NCBI GenBank assembly: GCA_964017195.1
Contig: CAXHKT010000190.1
Location: 23,201 to 87,200 of the forward strand
Length of the DNA: 64,000 nucleotides
Direction of reading: 5' to 3'
Source of the DNA: Siderastrea radians
Taxonomy: Eukaryota > Cnidaria > Anthozoa > Scleractinia > Rhizangiidae
Shown here in pieces: positions 22,968 through 33,500 of this stretch. How positions within the stretch are numbered: the first letter of the stretch is position 1; each line of letters begins with the position of its first letter. The notes below the pieces were generated by a model, which was given only the letters and a program-made list of their open reading frames with translations, searched no databases and was not told the origin of the DNA. The translations under genes and the position numbers were made by a program.

Positions 22968-24898
22968 TTAAATTTCAGATTGCATACATGTTTACGCCCA
23001 CGAGGGGCACTACATTGGGGCTGAAAAAATACGAGAAACATGCTCAGAAGACAAATATTTTTTATGAGAAGGAATTATAAACGCACGTGAAGACATAAGG
23101 GCAGCGTGTATAAATATTCATTGCACGTGAATAACCGTGAAATAGACAAGGAAAAACAAAATAAAACTGTTGCTCGTTGAAAGTCAATAACGACTGAAAC
23201 CTGACCGAGATTCGGACTTCTTATGTAATAACAGAAATGGTTATTCAGCCTAAAACCTGCTGGAACATCAAAAAGAATTATTATTCTAACGGCAATCAAT
23301 TTAAAAGAAAAATCTGTAAGGGCAGTTTAGAAATATTCCTATTTATGTAAATTACGAACATTTTGACTGATTTGTGCTACATTTTCGCATTTTTTAAATG
23401 TAAATATCTTAAAACCGCAGCCACCTAGGAAGCTCAATGTACATTAAGAATGTTTGCTATCACAAAAGATCTTTAGCTGAAAAAAGAAGGTGTTAAGTTT
23501 TATCTTTCTTAAAATATTGGAGAAAATTGCAGGAATGACCAAAATCAGCCCGTAAAAAATGAATCACGATTTACTTGAAAACGCTCTTACAGATTTTTCC
23601 CTAATTTCTCACACAAGTTGCGTAGGTCGAGTAGGTCAAACGGTTCAAGTTTCGTCATAAAGTGTCTGACTAGTTTTCGAGATATTCGACATATTTAAAA
23701 TGAGGGGCTGTCCATTACCGTTGCTACGGTGACAGCTGTTGTTAGGAAAGCAATGAAAAAACAAACTTTGGTGATATGTTGAAAAGGTGGTGTAGTATCA
23801 AGGAAATTGAAGTTTGTCTTCTTCTGATTTCAAAAGATACACTCCAAGGCCAAAAAAACTGTTGCGAGCCTCCTTAAGGTATGAGCCACCGACAAATGTG
23901 TCATTTTTTCATAATTGAGATTTTGACATGCTCAGATAAATCTCTTCGAGAGCTTTCTTTCAACATTATTAGGAGTAAAAGGTTTTTGCTCGCTAATTAT
24001 GGTAATTGATCGCTGACAAGTTTTGTCACACCTGATTAACTTGGTCACGTGAAATTGAAAGCGCGTGCTGGTTGCACTCAAATTAGTGATTCTTCCGAAA
24101 TGGTTATCAGCTCTGGTTTTTACGAAGTAATGAGAGTTTTCTTTCACCTAAATGCATCCTAAAAGGAAACGGTTGTGTCTGTTTTCGTCTTCTAAACTAA
24201 GACTTGACAACGAATGGGCAGTGAATTGGTAGAGAGCGATCAGGGTTCACTTTATTGACAGAACTGGTTGCGTCGATGATTTCCCCTGGATTTTGCCGTG
24301 ATTTTCCGTATTTTTAGTAACCTGGTCAGCGTTTCCTGAAATGTGCATAACAATTGTAATTTAATTGTTACATGAGCTAAGGATTGAAATAAGAAAACGT
24401 TTCGTAAATAAAAGAAAAATGACAAATTGTCTCTCACGTCCTAGTGGCGTGTTGGAAGCAAAGTAAATTATTTTCTTCCGCTCAGTGCGTAAGATAGCTC
24501 CTGTTACATGTTACCTGTCAAAGTTCTATTGTTTGAGAAAGCTGATCCCTCTCTGGTATCGATCAAAATAGAACTCACTTGACATTAAGGTGTCGTAATC
24601 TCATTGCTGGCAAGACACCGCAGAAAATACATTTAACCTTGTTTTCTCGACAGTAAAACTTTGGCGAGTTGTACATACGTTTTCAACTCCAGGTCTACAG
24701 CCACTTGACCAATGTGGCTGAAATTTGGCCAGATTGTTGCCAGATAGTTTTCCTACAAAACCGTGTCTGCGAATTTTATCCCTCTTTTCGTTTTAAATCA
24801 ACGTTCCACTGTACTTGAGATTTGTGAACAGCCATTCATTTAAGCTGTTATATTGTATGTAGCCTGTAATATTTCGTTTTAATGTTACTTCACAATAG
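22968..24898. other. non-coding region upstream of the visible AK8 exons
   Basis: I searched the plus strand for the preceding AK8 exon (P-loop G-x-x-G-S-G-K) and did not find it. Short frames have no motif. This is probably intron. Confidence 0.4.
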
Positions 24899-27595
24899 TG
24901 CCAGATGACTTGGTTCTCCAGTTACTGCAAAACCGTCTAGCTCAGTTAGATGCTGTGACAAAAGGCTGGGTGATACATGGTTTTCCAGAGACCAGAGAGC
25001 AAGCAGAGTCACTGACGAGAGCTAGATACGAACCTAATAGGTAAAACCTGGGCATTTTTTTGTTCAATCTACTTAGCCGTTTTACCGCTGTGTTCAGTTT
25101 ATTTGCCTCTGCGTTCATTTTAAAGTTATGAATAGTAATAGATGTACGATGTATTGCATGAAATGCCACGGTTCCGGCAGTTCCATGTTATGCTTGAAGT
25201 TCTGTCATTTCTGTGCTGATTATAGAACATTAAAAATCAGAACATGCACATAGTGTAGTCCATGTAAGACACGCAGCTCCGTCAGTCCTGTGGTGATTAT
25301 GTAAGCAATATACCACACATTTCTATGGTTTTTTGGCTCAATAAACCACGCGGGATGTTGGAGGAACACGAATGAAGATTGTAAGTCACGAGCCGAAGGC
25401 GAATGATTTACAAGCTTTTCGAGTGTTATTCCAAAAGCCCAAGTGGTTTGTTGAGCCAATAAACCATAGAAATGTGTGGTATATTGCTTTTATATAACAA
25501 CTACATTTTTCATGTGGCTTACTGGTAGAATAATCGATAGGTATCGACCAATCACAGCGCGCGCATTATATTCAGTTATTGTACAAAGAACGTTAAAAAA
25601 GCAGTGTAGTCCATGCGTGTAGCACATAGTGTAGTCCATGTAATGCACACAGCTCTGTCAGTTCTGTGCTGATTATAGAACTTTGAATAACAAGACATGC
25701 ACATAGTGTAGTCCATGTAATGCACACAGCTCTGTCAGTTCTGTGCTGATTATAGAACGTTGAATAACAGCACATGCACATAGTGTAGTCCATGTAATGC
25801 ATACAGCTCTGTCAGTTCTGTGCAGATTATAAACATTAAAAAGTCAGTGTAGTGCATGTGTCTAGCTGCACACAGCTCTGTCAGTTCTGTGCTGATTATA
25901 GAACGTTGAATAACAGGACATGCACATAGTGTAGTCTATATAACGCACGCAGCTCTGTCAGTTCTGTGTTGGTTAAAAACATTAAAAAGTCAGTGTAGTC
26001 CATGTGTCTAGCTGCACACAGCTCTGTCAGTTCTGTGCTGATTATAGAACGCTGAATAACAGGACATGCACATAGTGTAATCCCTGTAATGCACACTGCT
26101 CTGTCAGTTCTGTGCTGATTATAGAACGTTGAATAACAGGACATGCACATAGTGTCGTCCATGTAATGCACGCAGCTCTGTCAGTTCTGTGCAGATTATA
26201 GAACGTTGAATAACAGTACATGCACATAGTGTAATCCCTGTAATGCATGCAGCTCTGTCAGTTCTGTGCAGATTATAGAACGTTGAATAACAGGACATGC
26301 ACATAGTGTAATCCCTGTAATGCACGCAGCTCTGTCAGTTCTGTGCAGATTATAGAACGTTGAATAACAGGACATGCACATAGTGTAATCCCTGTAATAC
26401 ACGCAGCTCTGTCAGTTCTGTGCTGATTATAGAACTTTGAGTAACAGGACATGCACACAGTGTCGTCCATGTTATGCACGCAGCTCTGTCAGTTCTGTGC
26501 TGATTATAGAACGTTGAATAACATAACGTGTACACAGTGTAGTCGACGTAATGCACGGAGTTCTTTGTTGATGATAGGGTATTGAACACGAAATATGTGC
26601 GTAGTGTACAGCATATACTGCGCACGTCTTTTTTTTGTTCGTTATAGAGAATTGAACAGCAATATGTACTATGCGTATTGCAGTGTCTGCAAACTACCTA
26701 GTGTATTGTTTTCACATGCTTCGTAAAGCGCCATTTGGCACTATAGAAGTGTATTTTATTCTTAATACACGCAGTTCTGTGTTGATCATAGAGCGCTGAT
26801 TCAGAAGAGCAAAATGTTCATAGCGCAATATAATGTACGTACGGTGAGTTGCTTCTAAGTAGCTTTACTAACTAATTTCTCGGCATAAGGGCCAATTTAT
26901 TTGCGATACGGTATGAAAGAATAACACGTCAGGCGTGTTCTTTTAGCAAAGTGTATAAACTCTTGAAACTCTCAAGTTTACAATAAACAATGTGGTCTTG
27001 CTTTTCGCAATGATGCATCGTACTTCTACTGCGATCTGACTACCAATATATGTTTGTGAAAGATGTGGACCACATAATAATATACTTATGTGTGAATTGT
27101 TCCAGGGTGATTTTTATGGACGTACCGACAGACACCATCCTTGAAAGACTAACCCTGCGAAGTGCAGACCCAGTCTCTGGCGAAAGGTAAGTTCAACCAA
27201 GTTCAGAATTTAATTTTCGAAATGAGTAACTCGATCTTTCATTTGAATACACTTTTTCCTCTCTTTAGATATCACCTGATTTACAATCCGCCACGTACAA
27301 ATGAAGTCAAGCAGAGGTTACAAACGGTTAGTTTTTATTATCATAATTTTTTTCCACGATTAATTATCACATGACCAGCCACAAAACCACATTTCTGCTT
27401 GATTCTTCAATCCAGAGCCAGAAAGACTTGGAGTCAGCGGTTAATGAACGAATGGCTCAGTACCAGGCCTACATCGAGGAGATTGGGGAATACTATGAGG
27501 AATCTGGGCAGCACATCAACGCAGATCAAGATATACACACCGTGTTCGAGTGTATTGAAAGTAGTATAGTGAATCCCATACCACGGAAGAACTAA
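24899..27595 (+). CDS. AK8: adenylate kinase 8, last four exons (3' part of gene)
   Basis: Exons 24899-25040, 27106-27186, 27269-27326 and 27416-27595 have AG acceptors and GT donors, and their phases join without a break. The product holds the C-terminal half of an adenylate kinase domain: KGWVIHGFPETREQA (core strand and LID-proximal Arg), VIFMDVPTDTILERL, SADPVSGERYHLIYNPP (LID) and a tail with DQDIHTVFECIESSIVNPIP. This order and the terminal VFE-x-IES-x-I-x-NP-x-P-x-K signature match AK8, a two-domain kinase of ciliated cells that interconverts AMP, ADP and ATP. Only the second domain's C-terminal half is here. The P-loop and the first domain are not seen upstream in the window. Two AATAAA signals follow the stop near 27763 and 27777. 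Confidence 0.88.
25190..26560. repeat. 77-bp minisatellite array in an AK8 intron
   Basis: About a dozen head-to-tail units of 77 bp contain GCTCTGTCAGTTCTGTGCTG, ATTATAGAACGTTGAATAAC and ACATGCACATAGTGTAGTCC. Spacing is exactly 77 across 26023-26485. One isolated unit at 25193-25302 is separated by a MITE insertion, and some units around 25830-26000 are shortened. Minus-strand open frames recur every 77 bp because the unit lacks stops in those frames; they are not genes. Edge units are more diverged (26561-26850), typical of array margins. Confidence 0.88.
25303..25500. mobile_element. fold-back MITE inserted in the 77-bp array
   Basis: Arms AGCAATATACCACACATTTC and GGCTCAATAAACCAC are mirrored near 25440-25490. 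The flanks TTATGTA and TTATATA may be a decayed target duplication. It separates the first satellite unit from the rest. Confidence 0.65.
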
Positions 27596-27599
27596 TATC

Positions 27600-30570
27600 A
27601 GTCTTCACGAGCAAAGTTGTACATAATTCACTGGGTATCACCCCATACCCGTGTTTTAAAACATTGTATCATAGAAGGATTTTAAGTCCTCCCTTTTATG
27701 TTCGTAGGTTCATGTGAATCTGTTACGGATACCAGCCTCTGTAATTAATTAAGTCTTGGCTGTAATAAACGATTTTCAATAAAACGCGTTATTTTTTGTA
27801 GAGGGGTGCCGTATGCATAGGTAAGAGGACGAGTAAAATGAACGGAAGGTCAGCTGAGGTTTGAGTTGTAGTTGTAACCGTCAAGTCCTATCCTTAGTAG
27901 CCTGTTAACGAGGTTCTCTTATCGGATTCTCATAGTCTCCCTTAGTGGAAAATTTGTATTGGGTTGCAATGCATTAATTTACTGGTTACAACGTCATTAC
28001 AATTCTAGTAGTTAATGGGTTACAACGTGGGGAACGGGGGCATATATGTTGTACTTCAGTTTTATCCCTGGTTCAATTTTTATTTTCCTCTGTTCTTTTT
28101 TTTTTTTTGTAAATATATGATAATGAATATAAAACAACATAGACAGTTTACGGCTAAAACAGCATTAATGAAGTGCGCTATCGTTTGTCTGACGTTGTAG
28201 TTACTTGGGATACAGATCGCAATGTTTCGGCTGCAAAAATACAAAACACTATATTATTATAGGAACTAAGCCGAACAACAACCGAAAATCCGTCTTGGAA
28301 CTTCCACTGTTATAACAAATTGACGTTATACTGTTGGAAATAAAGTCTAAATAAAGTGGAAAGAACGTTTTAGTGTGCACAAACATGGATATGAATATCG
28401 CGTATTATCATTTTTTTTCTTTTCCCGGCGCCGCTACTTTGAATTATGGCGTCAAACGGTTGCCCAATTGTTTCAAACAAATGGAAGTTGCTTTTTAACA
28501 ATAGCGGCAACCATTTGACATCATAAACATTCAAAACGGCGGCGCGCGGGAAATTCAAAAGCGAAAATAGGCGATATTTATTTCCACTTATTAAAAAGGA
28601 ATCACCAGTTTTCCTGATAAAAGTTGAATTTCCCTGACCAAATAATTACAAGTCACGGATAGTAACAGCCTCCAACCTTCCCTTAAAGCCGTCCTTTCCA
28701 ACCACTTTATTACCTCTCTTCTCCGCAGAGGGTCCTATTAACAACAGTGAAAGAGAAAACAGGGGCGCATGGAACGATGGGAAGAGGAAAAAGCCTCATT
28801 TCTCTCTTTTCCCTTCCCAGAGTCCCCCGCGCGCTTTCCTCTTTTTTTTCCCCCTCTACCCAGCTTCTGCGCGTTTTTTCTTGCCTTTTTTTTTTGCCAA
28901 GCGCGCAGTCAAGGCGTAAGTGTAGGAGGCCTCTGCGGAGGAGAGAGCTGTAATTATCACTGACAATGACAGCTCACATATTATTCATTCAGCAAAAAAA
29001 ATTACTGCTGAGATGACAATGACCTAAAGCTGTTACAATTTCGATTTCCCTGGCTTCTCGTCAAAATGTCAACTTTCCCTGAGTTAGAATACAGCTCTCT
29101 GACTCTTCCTCATGTTTAAGAATTTTTGTCTTCCCTGAATATTTCCTTCAGGACCAATGACAACCCTGTTTTTCACGACATTGACCTCAAAACGTTTTGC
29201 AGGAGGGGGCTAGATTGTATGGACATCAAAATGAAACAAACATGCGTTTGCCTTAACAACAACAACACTATTTAGACAGGGTAAACGAGAATTACACAGA
29301 GTAATTTTCATCCAGGCCCTGCTAAAATAAAGAAAAATTAATAATAATAATAATAATAATAATGATAATAATAATAATAATAATATTCTAATATTAATGT
29401 TAGTCAAATACATGTCAAGAAAAATAGATATATAATATACAGTACTATAAAATGTGATCGATAAGGCACAGGTTACTTGTTAAAAAAAAGCAGCCACTAA
29501 AATATAAAAGACATGCTATAACATGAGAATTAGACTAAGGTATGTACGAGTCTGAATATAGGGAATTAAATGTCTTTAAGGTTGGAGAAGGCCATCTTTA
29601 GATAGTTCCTTACTGTTATATTTTGTCCTTGTCGCTGAAACGTACGAATTTTGACAACTTGGAGATAACGCGACTGTCCTTTACTAGTAGCGGGTAACTG
29701 AAGGTAAATTTACGTTTTTTACTTCGTTCGTACTAAGTATTGCATACTCTTCCCAACGCTCCATGATGCAAAGAATGTTTAGGTATTGGGTATTAAATAC
29801 AAATCATGAGGCATTTCGTGTTTTTGACGTTCTACGAATTTATTTTACTTTGTAAACAACGTATTTCCATGGAGAGATTTCAGTTTACTATTTTAGTCAC
29901 AGTTGAATTTTCAACTACCTGCGAGGGAGTTAGCTCATACCTAAACTTACATTTGCGACTTCGCTCGGCGTAAGAATTGTAACGTAAACTGAACGCTTGA
30001 CAGAGTTCAAAATAGGTTTGGTGGAATACGGGATGGAACTACCACAGCGAGAGGCAGGATGTCCTTTCTTTTGTTGGGAAATCTTTGTAGGAACTCGGGA
30101 TAAAAAGCAGCCGTTTGATAGGATCGTAACGTTAAAGAAGGCACGAGTCTCAGAAAACTGAATATATTATGGGAATCTTTCACGCTTCCTGGACGAACTC
30201 TCTTAAAAACAACAATTACTTTTACTACGCTATCATATATTAACACCCTTGATTTTTGTTCTATGTACAAACAGTTTGACTGTGTAACACAGTTGACAGT
30301 CCACTCTTAAGGCAGGCAACTTTCCAAGATAAATTCAGTGTTTGACAGGAATTCTCTCTACAACCGAAACCACCCTAAAGACAAACAGTGAGACGGAGCT
30401 GGTCACGAGTACGTTTTAAAAGGAGATCACTTTATATATTTGTCGCGATTATCGTACACGCCTAGTATTTGTCTGTACTTGATGAAGAAATCTCTCTGAC
30501 GGTCGACTTAGCCCATTACTCTGTAACTACTGGACAGAAAAAAGAGCAAGTGTTGACGGATGATTTTTGC
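27600..30570. other. AK8-NELF-E intergenic region with MITE relics
   Basis: Contains the AK8 3' UTR (to about 27790), then repeats. An inverted repeat lies at 28425-28545 (GCGCCGCTACTTTGAATTATG mirrored in part). A MITE lies at 28716-28947 with ends CTCTTCTCCGCAGAGG and CCTCTGCGGAGGAGAG. An ATA/TAA microsatellite lies at 29339-29387. No gene is supported. Confidence 0.5.
29339..29387. repeat. ATA/TAA trinucleotide microsatellite
   Basis: About 15 repeats of AAT with two interruptions. The minus-strand leucine-rich open frame over it is an artefact. Confidence 0.9.
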
Positions 30571-33500
30571 CTACAAGTCTTCATATGAAACAATTTCCCT
30601 TGCCTCCCGCGACTGAAGACCAGAACTGTGCCCTCTGGAATCTGCAAAAGAGAAAAGAAATACGCATTTATTTACCGTTTACAACGGCTGCACGGGGACA
30701 TATTTAGCTCCAGGTCATGGCGCTTGGACCGTGCGCAGAACAACCACTTGCTACGGGAATGATTTGACATCACTAGTTTGTAAACACCAACCTCTACTCC
30801 CTAATCCAGGCCTGGAACGAAAATGTGAATCTCCCATGTTTGGTTGCCTTCTGGAGAGGAACACTTTGATATGAACACCGGATACCATTGTACCGTTCAT
30901 CTGAAAGGCAGTATTATAGTGAGCTTCTACTAAACTTGAACCAAAGAAGCAAGAAACAAAGCAGTATATTAGTGAGCTTCTACTTAACTTGAATGATTAC
31001 AGCCGCTTTGCAATAAATATCGCAGAATCCCAGCCAAAGCACAGTAGACTACCATTACTGCAACCACCGAGGGGCCACAAAAGTTTGTTTTGCATTAACG
31101 CAGCAGTTGTTTGAATGGGGTAGGGACAAATTATGACAGCCGACAAAAGAAGGAGGAGCAAAGAGAAAACCAACAGGAAAAGGCAGCAAAAAGGTAAAAC
31201 TTTATTTATACACGATTAGGTTTTAAGCTAGGAGCTTTTGGGACCGCGCATCCGAAACAAATATGTCAAACAAGCAGAACAAATTTAAGAATCCCAACTG
31301 GCTGGAGGCTGGCCAGTTGGTTATTTACAAATTGTGGACGAGTTGAAATTGGAACCATAGAACACAAATCAGCTATTGACAGGGAGGAGGATTTGCATCC
31401 GGGACCTCTGTATTACATGTCCAGCGTCCTAACCACTAGACCACGCTTGCCTACTATAACTTGTATGATTTTAGAAACCGAAATGTCGTTTTCAACAGGC
31501 TACCAAATACGATTTAAAAGATACTGTAGCTTTAGTCACCAGACATTTCAAACGTCCGTATTGAAGCAGGATTATCGAGGTTTTAAGATAACAAAATGAC
31601 TGAGCTTTCGTTTGGGCCACAAGTTTTACAGAAATTATTTCACACCGGATTCTATTTTCCCACACAAACAACGTATTTCCCGCCGAGTATAAAACTCACA
31701 ATCGGGGCCGAGCACAGATTGGTTAGTTTTTACATCATACCTCTTCGATGGCATTTTCTGCTGCTTCGCAGGAATCAAAAGTCACAAAACCCTGGCTGTG
31801 AAAGAAGGAAATGGGTGTTACTGAATGAAGAAGAATGAGGTCGATTTTTACACCGAGGGAGCGAACAGGTCACTTCAATTACTTTTGCGACCGTGACCAC
31901 TTGTGCAGATTTGCTGATTGCATAATATAGCCATCCAGGTAGCTACCCTGTCCCTCACGCACCTCAGTTAGCCTTCTCAAATAGCACATTTCTATGCTAG
32001 AAAGGAAAAAAATTGACCAAGCTCTTTGCGGTCCAGATGTGAAATACCGTCCTTGTTCTTTTCTTTGTTAAGTTATGGACTTCGACTTCATCTCGGCCCA
32101 CAAGTGAACAAAGAAAACAAGAAAGCCAATGTTTTACATCTGGAACTGTTACTCATGGCAGGTCTACATCAGCTGTTTGTAATCGTCCCTGTGCAGGTAG
32201 ATGGCCAATCACAACACAGGATTCACTTCATATTTAGCGCTCTCAGAGCTAGACAGCCAGTGTTATACTAGAACAGAACTTTGAGCTTAGAAATTTAAAG
32301 GTCTACATGGAGCAGTCAGAAGTGTAAAAGTGTGATTCCATCCACATTACCTTTTCTCCTTTTCAAAGTTGACTCGCTCAACTTTGCCTGGAACATGGGA
32401 ATTAAAAACAAAAAAGTCACGTTTTAAACATGTTTCTTTGATAATTATTACATTCAGAAACATCGATTGGTATGGTTAAATAATAGGATTTATTTCACCT
32501 TAACGTCCATTTTGTATATGTAATCGCAGCAAAATTGCCCGAGTCGCGTAGCGACCAGGGCAATTTGTGAAAACTTTGAAAATACAAGTGAAAATTTATC
32601 CTTAATTCTACGAGGGCTCAATGCGATTACTTGTTTATAACACAGAGGGCAAAATTTTCTGAAAACTTTTCATTGCACGTCGAAACACAATCCGCCGCCG
32701 GCACTCAGAACAAACAATTCTCCACACAAGCAGTTTATTAAACTGCTACTCAGCGTCATCTTTTGAGATAATTACAATTCTAGTTCATTGACAAACTCAC
32801 ACTCAAAACTCAAACTAAGTAAAAATTTATTTAAGCTTACCTGAGTTGCGAAGCGACCTCTCGCTCGCTGAATTAACCAAGGTTTTCGGTAGTTTTAGAA
32901 CAAATAACCATTTGCTGTTTCCTGTAAAAAGTTCAGGTTCACCTTCCGGAATTTCTCTTCGAACTATCACCCGATTCCCACACCATTTTTGCAACCAACT
33001 CGGTTAAATTTAAACTCTGAAACTATATTCTTGTGTTGAACAACTCAAAATCCAATTCAAAATCTGCTTTTCGTTTCAAGACGATTACAAAATGCAAATG
33101 GCGCGCTCTCGCGCTTAGCCAATCAAATGCGAGTATTTTTGGCGCTTGCCCAATCAGGAGTCAGTAATTTTTCCCTCGTTGGAAAGAAAATTAAGAAAAA
33201 ATGCCCCGTCTCAACCAATCAGCAATCAGTAATTTTGCCCTCTATGTTATAAAGTGATAAATTCATTATATCATGGGTCTATATCGGCTGACCAAGTTCT
33301 CTTGGACATTTTTGCATGAGGTAGCCAGTCAGCTTAGTTTTTCCAGCTCACTACACTAGGGGTTCATAGTGCATGCGTCGTGCTTCCACGCCACAGGCAA
33401 TTTTCACACTCGCTGGCAATTTTCACGCTTGCTGTCATGTTAGCAGAAAGAAAGATTGCTCGTAGTCTTCATTTTTCTAGCCTAAAAGAAGCATGGTAGC

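Noticed and set aside
25190..26560. Regularly spaced repeats resembling a CRISPR array
   Set aside because: Repeats are directly adjacent 77-bp units without unique spacers, in a eukaryotic intron.
25593..26625. Series of 68-91-residue minus-strand open frames
   Set aside because: They recur every 77 bp and are the satellite unit read in rotating frames.
29210..29413. Leucine-rich membrane-like open frame
   Set aside because: It is the TAA microsatellite read on the minus strand.
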